Below are positions 1-8,211 of a DNA stretch of 51,702 nucleotides, piece by piece. A program made the translations under genes and the position numbers. Each line of letters starts with the position of its first letter. Position 1 is the stretch's first letter. Location: NCBI GenBank assembly GCA_964446245.1, contig CAYUNI010000003.1, positions 1 through 51,702 on the forward strand, in the 5' to 3' direction. This DNA comes from CAYUNI01 sp964446245 (lineage in GTDB: Bacteria; Patescibacteriota; Minisyncoccia; Phycocordibacterales; XYD1-FULL-46-19). The notes below the pieces were generated by a model that was given only the letters and a program-made list of their open reading frames with translations, ran no database searches and was not told the origin of the DNA.

Positions 1-599
1 CTTTAAATAATCGACGACGCACAGAATCTCATGCCGGTTTTATTTTTTATTATTTGATTCGGCAATTATACGAATCTTTATCTCATAGTTTAGAATATTT
101 TAATGACAATCTCAGACGAGCGGAACAGAGAGTTTTTGCTGGTCAACATTCAGAAATGGTCAAGACCTTGTCTGATTTTAATCGTCATATTTTAGACTTC
201 AAATGGTCGTTAAAATGGCACAAAGAAATCCTCGCCTCTTTAGAATTGGCAGGAAGAGATATCTATGGGGAAAAATTCGTTTATTATTTGCGGGCAATTT
301 CTGGCGAGTATAACAAAGTTTGGAATATTCTTGAGGATTCTCGGGAAATTTTTAATGAAATTCGTAATACCAACGAATCTTTACTCAATATCCGTTCTAA
401 TGAAATAATGAAATTTTTGTCGGTAATGGCTTTTATTTTTATCCCAATGAGTTTAATCGCGGCGATTTTTGGTATGAGCGGTTCGGAGGCTAATATGCCG
501 ATTATTAAAGAGCCCGGTGGTTTTTATATCACTCTTGGCCTTATGGCGCTAGTTGCTTTGGGGCTTTATACTTTGGTAAAGTTGAAACGATGGCTCTAG
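1..599 (+). CDS. CorA-like divalent cation transporter, C-terminal part (5' end outside window)
   Basis: The frame is open back to base 3, so the gene enters the window without a start and only its C-terminal ~199 residues are seen. A long helical, charged region is followed by two membrane segments near the C-terminus. The loop between them reads FGMSGSEANMP, where classical CorA Mg2+ channels have GMN followed by a short acidic loop. CorA proteins form pentameric channels with two transmembrane helices per subunit and a GMN selectivity filter. Here the third filter residue is Ser, a known kind of variation in CorA/ZntB-like relatives, so the ion is uncertain. Its stop overlaps the start of cysS by 10 bases, which implies translational coupling. 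Confidence 0.75.
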   Translation, partial: LNNRRRTESHAGFIFYYLIRQLYESLSHSLEYFNDNLRRAEQRVFAGQHSEMVKTLSDFNRHILDFKWSLKWHKEILASLELAGRDIYGEKFVYYLRAISGEYNKVWNILEDSREIFNEIRNTNESLLNIRSNEIMKFLSVMAFIFIPMSLIAAIFGMSGSEANMPIIKEPGGFYITLGLMALVALGLYTLVKLKRWL

Positions 600-1999
600 C
601 CTTTTTAAACACTCTAGGGCGGGTAAAACAGCCCTTTTCTCCCCTTTTTCCACCTAAGGTGGGTGTATATAGCTGCGGGCCGACCGTTTATCAATATGCT
701 CATATTGGCAATTTGCGAGCTTATATCTTCGCTGATTTATTGAATCGAGTTTTGCGTGCCGAAGGATATGAGGTTAAACATTTGATCAATATTACTGATG
801 TTGGTCATTTGGTAGGAGATGAAGACTTTGGTGAGGATAAAGTAGAAAAAAGCGCTAAAGCGGAAAACAAAACTGCGTCTGAGATTGCTCGATTTTATAC
901 CGAAGCGTTTATGGCTGATTTGGCGGTTTTAAATATTGATCAGGCAAATTATATTTTCCCGAAAGCGACCGACTATATCAAAGAGCAAATCGAATTAGTG
1001 GCAGAGTTAGAGAAAAAGGGCTTTCTTTATCGACTTGATGATGGCTTATATTTCGATACTTCTCTTTTCCCCCGTTATGCAGAATTGGGTCAGCTTGATT
1101 TAGTGGGACAACAAAGTGGTACGCGGGTGGAGTTAGTTTCTGGCAAACGTCAATCAAGTGATTTTGCGGTTTGGAAATTTTCTCCGGCAAATGAAAAAAG
1201 AGAACAAGAATGGGATTCACCGTGGGGCAAGGGTTTTCCTGGTTGGCATCTAGAATGCACCGCTATGATTTTCAAGCATTTGGGGCAACAAATCGATATT
1301 CATACTGGCGGGATTGATCATATTCCAGTTCACCACACAAATGAGATTGCTCAAGCCGAATCTATTTCCGAGAAAAAATATGCAAACTTTTGGCTTCACG
1401 CTAATTTTTTGACTGTCGACGGAGAAAAGATGGCAAAATCTCTTGGTAATATTTATCGTCTGGAAGATCTTGTCGCTAAAGGATTTTCCCCTTTAGCTTT
1501 CCGCTATTTTTGTCTGGGGGCGCATTATCGTTCGGGATTGAACTTTACCTGGGAAGCCTTGGGGTCAGCTCAGGTCGCCCTCGATAAGATAAAAAATATC
1601 ACTCGAGAATTAGCTTTTAGATTAAAGACAGAGACGATTGTTGGTCGGGTAGATGAAATTTATTGGCAGAAGTTTAAAGGGGGATTGGAAGATGACCTTA
1701 ATTCACCGCAAGCACTCGCTGTCTTGTGGCAAATGCTTGACGATAAAGAAATAGTGGTGGGCGATAAATTGGCAACGCTTTTGCGTTTTGATGAAATTTT
1801 GGGCTTAGGCCTTGGTGTGATAGTAGAGACGGTACAAGCGCCAATTCCGATTGAAATTCAAGAATTATTTGATAAACGAGAGCAGGCGCGAGCGCAAAAA
1901 GATTTTGCGCGAGCAGATGAATTGCGCACCGAAATAGAAAAAGCCGGTTGGCAGGTTGTAGATTTTCTTTCTGGTTCTGGTATTTGGTCTAAAGATTAG
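590..1999 (+). CDS. cysS: Cysteinyl-tRNA synthetase
   Basis: Class Ia aminoacyl-tRNA synthetase that charges tRNA-Cys in the cytoplasm. At 469 residues it has the usual length (E. coli CysS is 461). The zinc ligand Cys29 sits in SCGPTVY. The HIGH signature is HIGN at 38-41 and the KMSKS loop is KMAKS at 280-284. The zinc-site segments around WHLECTAM and the GGIDHIPVHH stretch are intact, and the C-terminus has the helical DALR-type anticodon region. The ATG overlaps the end of the upstream transporter gene by 10 bases, so expression is probably coupled. A short hairpin follows the stop. Confidence 0.97.
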   Translation: MALAFLNTLGRVKQPFSPLFPPKVGVYSCGPTVYQYAHIGNLRAYIFADLLNRVLRAEGYEVKHLINITDVGHLVGDEDFGEDKVEKSAKAENKTASEIARFYTEAFMADLAVLNIDQANYIFPKATDYIKEQIELVAELEKKGFLYRLDDGLYFDTSLFPRYAELGQLDLVGQQSGTRVELVSGKRQSSDFAVWKFSPANEKREQEWDSPWGKGFPGWHLECTAMIFKHLGQQIDIHTGGIDHIPVHHTNEIAQAESISEKKYANFWLHANFLTVDGEKMAKSLGNIYRLEDLVAKGFSPLAFRYFCLGAHYRSGLNFTWEALGSAQVALDKIKNITRELAFRLKTETIVGRVDEIYWQKFKGGLEDDLNSPQALAVLWQMLDDKEIVVGDKLATLLRFDEILGLGLGVIVETVQAPIPIEIQELFDKREQARAQKDFARADELRTEIEKAGWQVVDFLSGSGIWSKD

Positions 2000-2057
2000 C
2001 GTAAGTGAGGACCATAATAACATCACATAATCAAAGCTTATCAAGCTTGGCTATTAA

Positions 2058-2079
2058 GGGGATTTATTTTCTAATCCCC
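2058..2079 (+). terminator. Hairpin after cysS
   Basis: A 6-bp stem GGGGAT/ATCCCC encloses a 10-base AT-rich loop 59 bases after the cysS stop. The T-run after it is poor, so it is a weak or factor-assisted terminator at best. Confidence 0.4.
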
Positions 2080-2105
2080 TATTCACCTTGCATCTTTTGA
2101 GTTTG

Positions 2106-2114
2106 TGTTAAAAT
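2106..2114 (+). promoter_or_regulatory. Extended -10 promoter giving a leaderless dnaB mRNA
   Basis: TGTTAAAAT matches an extended -10 element (TGn followed by TAAAAT). It ends 7 bases before the dnaB ATG, so transcription would begin at or next to the start codon. There is no Shine-Dalgarno between them. Confidence 0.6.
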
Positions 2115-2121
2115 CTAGGGT

Positions 2122-3474
2122 ATGGGAAATTCTGGTTCATTGCGGGTGCCTCCGCAGGACAATAATGCCGAGAAGGCTTTTTTGGGTTCAGTGATGCTGA
2201 AGCCTAAAAATCTGAATGAGGTGATGGATCTTGTCCAGCCGAACGATTTTTATGTGACACGCCATCGTTTAATCTATGAGGCAATGATTGCTTTATATGA
2301 AAGAAATGAGCCAATAGATCTTGTTTCGATTACTTCTTGGTTGGATAAAAATGGTTTGCTGGAAAAAGCTGGGGGCTCATCTTATCTAGCGGAACTCTTG
2401 AGCTATGTTCCAAGCTCTTCAAATATCCATTATTATGCCGAATTAATTCAAAAGAAGTCTGGTCTTCGGACTTTGATTGAATCAGCTGATAAAATCGCTG
2501 AGCTGGGCTACAATGAATGCGAAGAAATTGATGCGATTTATGATAAAGCTCAGCAGATAATCTTTAATGCTGGAAATTTTACCAAAAAAGCTTTTATCAA
2601 TATTAAAGATACTTTGGTTGAAGCTTGGGAACGATTTGAAAATTTGTCCAAAATGGGTGAAGGAATGCGCGGTGTCCCGACCGGTTTTCATGAATTAGAT
2701 AACAAGCTTTCAGGATTGCAGAAGTCCGATCTTATTATTTTAGCGGCTCGACCATCAATGGGTAAGACATCGCTGGCGCTTGATATCGCGCGCTATGCGG
2801 CTCTACGGGCTGGCGTCCCTGTTGGAATTTTTTCTCTTGAAATGAGTTGCCAACAATTAACTGATCGTCTAATCGCTGCCGAAAGTTATGTTGATTCTTG
2901 GAAGTTGCGAACAGGCAAGGTTAATAGCGATGAAGAATTAATGAGGATTCGCGATACTTTAGACCTTTTAGCGAAGGCGCCGATTTATATTGATGATGAG
3001 GCTTCCAATAACATTATTCAGATGAAGGCTAAAGCGCGTCGTCTAAAAAGCGAATATGGTTTAGGTTTAGTGATTGTCGATTATTTGCAGTTGATGGTCC
3101 CTCGGACCACTAGTGATTCGGTGGTGCAACAAGTGACTGAGATTTCTCGTTCGTTAAAAGGTCTTGCTCGAGAATTAGATGTCCCAGTTTTGGCTCTTTC
3201 TCAGCTTAACCGTTCGGTCGAACAGCGTGGTGGGCGCCCTCGTTTATCTGATTTGCGTGATTCTGGTTCGATTGAGCAGGACGCCGATGTAGTAATGTTT
3301 ATTCATCGTGAAAACGAAGAAGAAGGCGGTGGACGCAAGAATGTCGCAGAAATTTTGATTGAAAAACACCGCAATGGTCCGACAGGTAAGGCCGAACTTT
3401 ACTTTGATGGGGCAAGAGTAAGCTTTGCTAATATTGATAAAAGCTCCTCTGGTGGAGATTTTGGTGGATTTTAG
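2122..3474 (+). CDS. dnaB: Replicative DNA helicase DnaB
   Basis: Hexameric 5'-3' helicase that unwinds DNA ahead of the replisome. The N-terminal helical DnaB domain (about 8-110) begins with the typical PPQDNNAEKAFLGS. The RecA-like ATPase domain carries Walker A ARPSMGKTS (about 209-217) and Walker B VIVDYLQLM (about 315-323). The DLRDSGSIEQDADVV segment is the conserved C-terminal helicase motif. The length of 450 is normal and no intein is present. The ATG lies 7 bases after an extended -10 box, so the message is probably leaderless. recR follows 14 bases downstream. Confidence 0.97.
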   Translation: MGNSGSLRVPPQDNNAEKAFLGSVMLKPKNLNEVMDLVQPNDFYVTRHRLIYEAMIALYERNEPIDLVSITSWLDKNGLLEKAGGSSYLAELLSYVPSSSNIHYYAELIQKKSGLRTLIESADKIAELGYNECEEIDAIYDKAQQIIFNAGNFTKKAFINIKDTLVEAWERFENLSKMGEGMRGVPTGFHELDNKLSGLQKSDLIILAARPSMGKTSLALDIARYAALRAGVPVGIFSLEMSCQQLTDRLIAAESYVDSWKLRTGKVNSDEELMRIRDTLDLLAKAPIYIDDEASNNIIQMKAKARRLKSEYGLGLVIVDYLQLMVPRTTSDSVVQQVTEISRSLKGLARELDVPVLALSQLNRSVEQRGGRPRLSDLRDSGSIEQDADVVMFIHRENEEEGGGRKNVAEILIEKHRNGPTGKAELYFDGARVSFANIDKSSSGGDFGGF

Positions 3475-3488
3475 ATTAAGAGATAGAT

Positions 3489-4112
3489 ATGGATGATTCG
3501 ATTAAACAATTGACTGAATATTTCCGTCGTTTTCCCGGGATTGGTCCGCGTCAGGCCCGTCGGTTTGTCTACTATCTTCTGAACCAGCCGGATAGCTATA
3601 CTTTAAAATTAGCTGAACAGATTCGTGTCCTCAAAAAAGAAATTACTCAATGTCAAGATTGTTTTCGCTTTTTTCCACTTCGTCACAATGATAATAATCT
3701 TTGTCCGCTTTGTATTTCCCCTCAGCGCCACCGAGAACAGCTTTTAGTTGTAGAAAAAGACGCCGATTTGGAGTCGGTAGAAAAATCTGGAGGTTATCAG
3801 GGACGTTATTTTGTCTTAGGTGGTCTGGTGCCGATTCTTGAGAAAGAACCAAGTAAATTTATTCGGTTAAATGAGCTTAAAAAAAGAATCCAAACAGAAT
3901 TGTCCAGAGGCGAATTCCAAGAGCTGATTTTAGCTTTGAGCGCAAATGTTGAGGCAGATCATACTGTCGATTATTTGCGAGAAATGTTTAACCAAGAATT
4001 ATCTAATCAAAAATTTAAACTCACAGTTTTAGGCCGAGGACTTTCAAGCGGTCTTGAGATAGAGTATTCCGATAGCGAGACAATCAAAGCGGCGCTTGAA
4101 AATCGACACTAA
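3489..4112 (+). CDS. recR: Recombination mediator protein RecR
   Basis: RecR forms ring-shaped oligomers with RecO/RecF that load RecA onto SSB-coated gapped DNA. The N-terminal helix-hairpin-helix reads FPGIGPRQARR (15-25). A zinc finger follows with C55, C58 and a CPLC pair (about 72-75). The Toprim domain runs from LLVVEKDADL to ILALSANVEADHT, and the C-terminal GRGLSSGLEIEYSD is the typical Walker-B-like tail. The length of 207 is normal. It lies directly after dnaB and is probably co-transcribed with it. Confidence 0.95.
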   Translation: MDDSIKQLTEYFRRFPGIGPRQARRFVYYLLNQPDSYTLKLAEQIRVLKKEITQCQDCFRFFPLRHNDNNLCPLCISPQRHREQLLVVEKDADLESVEKSGGYQGRYFVLGGLVPILEKEPSKFIRLNELKKRIQTELSRGEFQELILALSANVEADHTVDYLREMFNQELSNQKFKLTVLGRGLSSGLEIEYSDSETIKAALENRH

Positions 4113-4212
4113 AAATTAGTAGTAGAGTGGTGAATTAGTAGTAGGAGTAGTAAGCAAAGGGAACGACACAGAATACGCCCCAAAAGAGCAATCTAAAAAC
4201 TTCCCTTCATTC

Positions 4213-4256
4213 CCCTATACACACTTTATAACGATCGTTATAAAGTGTGTATAGGG
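4213..4256. repeat. 44-bp perfect palindrome, copy 1 of an intergenic repeat
   Basis: Two 22-base arms meet at a CGATCG centre with no loop. The arms begin CCCTATACACAC and the inner part is TTTATAACGATCGTTATAAA. A near-identical 40-bp copy lies at 13498-13537, and both copies are intergenic. The ends CTATACACA match the DnaA-box consensus TTATNCACA at 8 of 9 positions in both arms. It could be a protein-binding operator, a cruciform or a MITE-like repeat. Confidence 0.8.
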
Positions 4257-4279
4257 TTAAAATAAAAAAGAAAGTGAAT

Positions 4280-4330
4280 ATCACCCCGGTAACCAATAAC
4301 AAGATTTTTGTTATTGGTTACCGGGGTGAT
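4280..4330 (-). terminator. Long perfect hairpin, probable terminator of the downstream - strand gene
   Basis: 23-base arms (ATCACCCCGGTAACCAATAA and its complement, plus three more bases) enclose a 5-base loop. On the - strand it lies 50 bases after the stop of the 102-aa gene and is followed by a T-rich tract. The stem is far longer than in most intrinsic terminators, so a mobile palindrome is also possible. Confidence 0.5.
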
Positions 4331-4380
4331 TATTTGGTTGTGTCCTCATAGGCTACAATCCCCTTATCTTTGTGTTTGTA

Positions 4381-4689
4381 TTACAGTTCTAAAGCGGTTT
4401 GAATTGCCAGTCTTAATTCTATTGGGGTTTCAATAGAGAGACTCTTACTTTCCCAGCTGGTAATCTTTCCGAATGTCACTATACAAGCACCATCGGGCAA
4501 TTTATCTGCTGGTACCTTTTGATCCTCTATGGCCTTTTCCTTCAACCAGAAATGGGAATCTCCATCTTTAGGTCCAACCACGATAAGGTTAAGATATGTC
4601 CAAGTGACAACTCGCAAATTAGGGTGTTTGGTTGGTTTGTAGTCTCCAAATTCACAGTCACCATGGAAATCCATAAAAATTACTTGCAT
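4381..4689 (-). CDS. Unknown protein, 102 aa
   Basis: I do not recognise this protein. The frame opens at 4722, but the ATG at 4689 is preferred because a GGAGG Shine-Dalgarno (4698-4702) lies 8 bases upstream of it. The predicted product begins MQVIFMDFHGDCEFGDY and is soluble, with no membrane segment. It has hydrophobic beta-type stretches (LRVVTWTYLNLIVVG, ACIVTFGKITSW) and acidic/Trp residues. A real Shine-Dalgarno is unusual in this window. The gene is convergent with recR and is followed by the long hairpin at 4280-4330. A function cannot be assigned. Confidence 0.55.
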   Translation of the reverse strand: MQVIFMDFHGDCEFGDYKPTKHPNLRVVTWTYLNLIVVGPKDGDSHFWLKEKAIEDQKVPADKLPDGACIVTFGKITSWESKSLSIETPIELRLAIQTALEL

Positions 4690-4780
4690 CTTGTGAGCCT
4701 CCGTTTGTATATGAGTTGCCATTCCTCTTGTTTATTTTTAACATATAGCTGTAAAATTGTCCATTCTGTAATTTTTTATA

Positions 4781-4816
4781 AAGCTAAAAACTCCCCTCAA
4801 GGGGAGTTTTTAGCTT
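4781..4816 (-). terminator. Intrinsic terminator downstream of rplU
   Basis: 17-base arms AAGCTAAAAACTCCCCT and complement form a nearly loop-free hairpin whose lower stem carries the A/T tracts. It begins 7 bases after the rplU stop and can act in either direction. Confidence 0.75.
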
Positions 4817-4822
4817 AAGAAT

Positions 4823-5128
4823 TTACTTGATTTTAACCTTGGTGAATGGCTGACGGTGACCTTGCTTTTTCTTATAGTTAGACTTGCTTTTGAATTTGAT
4901 AATAGTCACCTTTTTACCTTTACCTTCGGACTGAAATTCAGCTTTGATACTAACCCCGTCTAAGTAAGGGGTGCCAATCTCGGCTTTGCCTTCCTTAGAA
5001 ATCAAGAGAACCTTGTCGAAGATAATCTCTTTACCAGACTCGGCTTGAGGTAATTTTTCGATGGTCAAAGCTTGGCCAGAAACGACCTTGTATTGCTTGC
5101 CACCAGTTTCGATTATTGCGAAATCCAT
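4823..5128 (-). CDS. rplU: Large subunit ribosomal protein bL21
   Basis: bL21 is a small rRNA-binding protein of the 50S subunit. The sequence begins MDFAIIETGGKQYKV and contains the RQPFTKVKI end and the lysine-rich KFKSKSNYKKKQGHRQ loop typical of L21. At 101 residues it has family length. In most bacteria rplU is followed by rpmA (bL27). Here the gene ends in its own terminator and rpmA is not next to it. It has its own promoter 10 bases before the ATG, so the message is nearly leaderless. Confidence 0.95.
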   Translation of the reverse strand: MDFAIIETGGKQYKVVSGQALTIEKLPQAESGKEIIFDKVLLISKEGKAEIGTPYLDGVSIKAEFQSEGKGKKVTIIKFKSKSNYKKKQGHRQPFTKVKIK

Positions 5129-5137
5129 AGTGTCTGC

Positions 5138-5166
5138 ATTCTAACAGAAAAAAGAAAATAAAGCAA
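5138..5166 (-). promoter_or_regulatory. rplU promoter
   Basis: On the - strand, TTGCTT (5161-5166) and TAGAAT (5138-5143) are separated by 17 bases. The -10 box ends 9 bases before the ATG, so the predicted leader is only about 3 bases. Confidence 0.65.
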
Positions 5167-5196
5167 TATCACCCTTAAAAGAGGAAGATCCCAACC

Positions 5197-6252
5197 CTAT
5201 TCTTCTTCTGGTTTTGAGACCAAAATTGGCTCAATATTGGCTGATTCGCCACTGATTCTTAATACATCCTTGTCGATCTTCTTTAGCTCCTTGTAAGCGG
5301 TGTTGTAGTGGCTTACAGTGGTCCCAAGCGAGGTCCCTACCTTTTGAAAGTATTGATCATAAGCATTTAAATGTTTCCCTAAGTCTTCTACCCGTTTACG
5401 GATCTCTTTGGCTGATTCTTCGATTTGAAGAGCTTTGAGGCCTTGGAGGACGGTCTGGAGATAAGCCAAGAATGAGGTTGGCGAGACAATAATCACATGC
5501 TTTTCTTTGAAAGCATATTCGACCAGGTCGCGGGTGTTGACCTTAACCGCTCCGACTTGGGCAACCAAAAGATCGTAGTAAACCGCTTCGTGTGGAATAA
5601 ACATAAAGGCAAAATCCATTGTATTTTCGGTCGGCTTCACATACTTGGCTGTCTCATCAATCCGGAGTTTGAGGTCGGCTTTGAAGGCTTTTTCTAGTCG
5701 CTCTCGTTCGGTTGGGTTTTGTTCTTCAACTAAGCGGTTATAATTTTCAAGAGAAAATTTGGAATCGATGGGAATGATTTTGTCACGGACAAAAACGACC
5801 GCGTCTACAATCGTCCCGTCGGCAAAGGGATATTGCATTTGATAGCCGGCAGGTGGCAAGACATTTTTAAGTAAAGTTTCTAGATAGTATTCACCGAGTA
5901 TTCCCCGCTGTTTAGGATTTTTAAGAATATCTTGCAAAGAACGAAGTTGATCGGTGAAGCCGACTACTTGGCGATTGGTCTCATCAAGTTTGGTTAAGCG
6001 TTCGGTGACATCACGAATAATTTTAGCTGACTCGGAAAATTGGTTGGAGATGGTGGATTGGAGGTGGCGAGATGACTCCCCTAGCTTATCATCAACAGTT
6101 TTGATTAAATTATTGAGCTGGTTTTGGAGCATTAATAATTCCCCGTTAGACCCAGTATTTTCGGTTTTAGATTTTAGAAGACGCCACAAGACTAAACCAA
6201 CGATTAAACCAGCCACTCCGGCTGAAATTAAAGCAATGAATATTTCACTCAT
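5197..6252 (-). CDS. rmuC: RmuC-family DNA recombination protein
   Basis: RmuC proteins are membrane-anchored, nuclease-fold proteins that limit DNA inversion and rearrangement. The 351 residues start with one membrane helix (about 4-25). A helical, coiled-coil stretch (about 35-105) follows, then the conserved RmuC domain (about 110-330). That domain includes ILGEYYLETLL, DAVVFVRDKIIPIDSKFSLENY and FMFIPHEAVYYDLL, and the ...DSKF... segment is the family hallmark with the PD-(D/E)XK-type residues. It is 25 bases downstream of the DHH phosphoesterase gene and probably belongs to the same transcript. Confidence 0.92.
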   Translation of the reverse strand: MSEIFIALISAGVAGLIVGLVLWRLLKSKTENTGSNGELLMLQNQLNNLIKTVDDKLGESSRHLQSTISNQFSESAKIIRDVTERLTKLDETNRQVVGFTDQLRSLQDILKNPKQRGILGEYYLETLLKNVLPPAGYQMQYPFADGTIVDAVVFVRDKIIPIDSKFSLENYNRLVEEQNPTERERLEKAFKADLKLRIDETAKYVKPTENTMDFAFMFIPHEAVYYDLLVAQVGAVKVNTRDLVEYAFKEKHVIIVSPTSFLAYLQTVLQGLKALQIEESAKEIRKRVEDLGKHLNAYDQYFQKVGTSLGTTVSHYNTAYKELKKIDKDVLRISGESANIEPILVSKPEEE

Positions 6253-6277
6253 AAGTTTATTTTAACAGATTGGATTA

Positions 6278-7291
6278 TTAAGCCAAATCAGGATAAATTT
6301 GATTAATGGTTGCCAGAAGCTTTTCTTTTGCTTCAATAAGATTTTTTGATTTAATTGTCGCTCCCGCCGCCGCTGGATGCCCACCACCCCCTAGATCTAC
6401 TGTGATTTTAGAAACATCATAAATATCTGGTTGTCTTGATCGGAGACTTAAATTAAATTCTTGGGGCTGTTTTTCGATTAGAGTGCCACCAATGATCGTC
6501 CCATGGATTGCCAGTATTTTATTAGACATACTATCAGAACCTAACTTGTCTAGCGGAATATTTTGTTTTTCAAGAGTTTGAAGCTCAACACTGGAGAGAC
6601 GAATTTTGCCCCGACTGAAAGATTCTTGGTGATTATAAATTAATCCTTGATAGCGAAGGTCAATTTCTGAAATATTGTTATTTAAATTTCTTACTGCAAC
6701 GGGGATAAGATCTGGCGCTATTTTAACTAATTTGGCGCTTAATTCTAAAATCTCTGGCCGAAGGTCATATTGGAAAAAGCCCGTATCATAATAAATTCCT
6801 AAAAATAAATTAGTGGCGATTTCTGGTGATAGCGGTCTTTCCCAAAATTCTAATAATTCAAAGACGAGTTGACTGGCTGAAGAATAGAGAGGTTCGATTA
6901 GATTGAGATGACCAAAATTCGTATGAGATTTGTGGTGATCAATAGAAATTATCTTTAGTTCGCTAGGCAATCCTTCTATCTTCCTGCTTATGCGATCACT
7001 TGAAGAGATGTCGGGAGCGAGCAAGAGATCATATTGAGACGGGATGATTTCAGAAAGATTTTGCAATTTTATTGCTTCGCTTTTAGAGAAAAATTTTAAC
7101 CAGTTAGGGTGTGGGCCATCGCCGAGGATGATTGTTGCCTTAAGTCCGGCTTGTTCTAAAGCTAAACCCAAACCGAGAGTAGCGCCAACGCTATCTTCGT
7201 CTGGCGAGGGATGGAGTGTCAATAAAATATTTTTACTTTTGGTGATTATCTCCCATGCTTCGACAGCTTTTTGTTCATTGTCTTTAGTCAT
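6278..7291 (-). CDS. DHH/DHHA1 phosphoesterase (NrnA-like)
   Basis: DHH phosphoesterases of the NrnA group hydrolyse short oligoribonucleotides or pAp in the cytoplasm. Metal-binding motifs are in place: H27-x3-D31-x-D33 (LHPSPDEDSVG), an APDISSSD segment near residue 95, and DHHKSH near 118-123. The C-terminal DHHA1 domain ends with GGGGHPAAAG, the substrate-binding loop. The length of 337 fits NrnA rather than the longer RecJ. The ATG overlaps the end of the upstream nuclease gene by 8 bases, so the two are translationally coupled. The exact substrate is not readable from sequence. Confidence 0.88.
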   Translation of the reverse strand: MTKDNEQKAVEAWEIITKSKNILLTLHPSPDEDSVGATLGLGLALEQAGLKATIILGDGPHPNWLKFFSKSEAIKLQNLSEIIPSQYDLLLAPDISSSDRISRKIEGLPSELKIISIDHHKSHTNFGHLNLIEPLYSSASQLVFELLEFWERPLSPEIATNLFLGIYYDTGFFQYDLRPEILELSAKLVKIAPDLIPVAVRNLNNNISEIDLRYQGLIYNHQESFSRGKIRLSSVELQTLEKQNIPLDKLGSDSMSNKILAIHGTIIGGTLIEKQPQEFNLSLRSRQPDIYDVSKITVDLGGGGHPAAAGATIKSKNLIEAKEKLLATINQIYPDLA

Positions 7292-8063
7292 AATCGATCT
7301 CGTTTGGATTATTTTTTAACGCTTCCTCGGCGGCTTGCTGAAAGCCACAATAATCACATCGGGGGCTATTTGATGGAATAGCGTCTTGTTCAAGGCACTG
7401 GTGAGCGTCTTTAATAGTCTGATCTACCCAAGAGTCATCCCCGGTATATGGGATCAATTTAATTTTAAATTCGAGTTTGCCATCAAAAGCGGCGAGATCA
7501 GTCCGACCATTTACATAGACAAAGTAGCCAGTATCAGAAACTTTAAATTCATTATGACGGAAAAGCCATTGGTAAATTTCCATCTGGCGTTTATAGCCGT
7601 CTTGCCAATCAGCATCTAGATTTACCTCGCCTTCTTTGCTGGTCGATTTATAATCAACAATGATTATTTCTCCTTTTTCATTTTGCCAGAGGTCGTCGAC
7701 AGCTCCAGTAATGAGTAGATTGGTTGCTGGGTGGAGATATTCTATTCCTTTGAAATTTTCTCGCCAGGTATCGAGTCTCTCATCTTGGAATGGTACAGCT
7801 TTAAGGCCATAAGCGCTCATTAACGGGTGGGGGGTTTTTGCTATTCGATGAATGTCAAATTCTTTTTTTAATAGTGTGTCGACAGCGGAATTAAGAGAAA
7901 AAGGAAAGCCTGGCGGTCGACCAATTCCTAGACGACGGTCTAAATAAAAACAACGGGGACAGTCTAAGAAAAGCTCTAGTTTTGATCGGCTAAGCTTGAA
8001 AGGGGCGCTACTTTTAGGCTGGTAAAGGTTGCGTGTTCGCTTGGGATTGTAGTATTCTGACAT
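7284..8063 (-). CDS. PD-(D/E)XK nuclease, RecB/Cas4-like, with four-Cys cluster
   Basis: The catalytic core reads GAVDDLWQNEKGEIIIVDYKST, giving the D...D-x-K triad of RecB-type nucleases. Two cysteine pairs flank the domain: C35/C38 (CPRC) and C236/C239 (CDYC). In Cas4 and AddB a similar flanking set binds a 4Fe-4S cluster, so an iron-sulfur or zinc site is likely here by analogy. At 259 residues it is a stand-alone nuclease with no helicase domain, and no cas genes are nearby. It is coupled to the DHH phosphoesterase, which hints at joint nucleic-acid turnover. An extended -10 box lies 6 bases before the ATG. Confidence 0.8.
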   Translation of the reverse strand: MSEYYNPKRTRNLYQPKSSAPFKLSRSKLELFLDCPRCFYLDRRLGIGRPPGFPFSLNSAVDTLLKKEFDIHRIAKTPHPLMSAYGLKAVPFQDERLDTWRENFKGIEYLHPATNLLITGAVDDLWQNEKGEIIIVDYKSTSKEGEVNLDADWQDGYKRQMEIYQWLFRHNEFKVSDTGYFVYVNGRTDLAAFDGKLEFKIKLIPYTGDDSWVDQTIKDAHQCLEQDAIPSNSPRCDYCGFQQAAEEALKNNPNEIDYD

Positions 8064-8069
8064 TAGGAA

Positions 8070-8078
8070 ATTTTAACA
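8070..8078 (-). promoter_or_regulatory. Extended -10 promoter of the RecB-like nuclease gene
   Basis: TGTTAAAAT on the - strand, 6 bases before the ATG at 8063. It predicts a leaderless mRNA for the nuclease-DHH-rmuC group. Confidence 0.55.
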
Positions 8079-8211
8079 TAGAATTAGGTTTAAAAGCTAA
8101 TCTTAAGCTAAAAATGGCATCAAATTTTAAAGACAAATTAGAGGTAGTTATGTTTGTCCTCTATTTTCCTAAATTGTTTTACGATGAGTTTTTAAAAAGA
8201 AAGTAGGTTAA

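Larger units (their letters stand above)
4113..4380. other. Convergent intergenic region with two hairpin elements
   Basis: This 268-bp gap separates recR (+) from a small unknown gene (-). It contains a low-complexity TAGTAG-rich stretch (about 4116-4160), a 44-bp perfect palindrome (4213-4256) and a 51-bp perfect hairpin (4280-4330). No coding frame is convincing. Confidence 0.6.

Noticed and set aside
8132..8162. Interleaved short inverted repeats GACAAA/TTTGTC and AGAGG/CCTCT downstream of the RND gene
   Set aside because: Arms are only 5-6 bases; expected by chance and no T-run follows.
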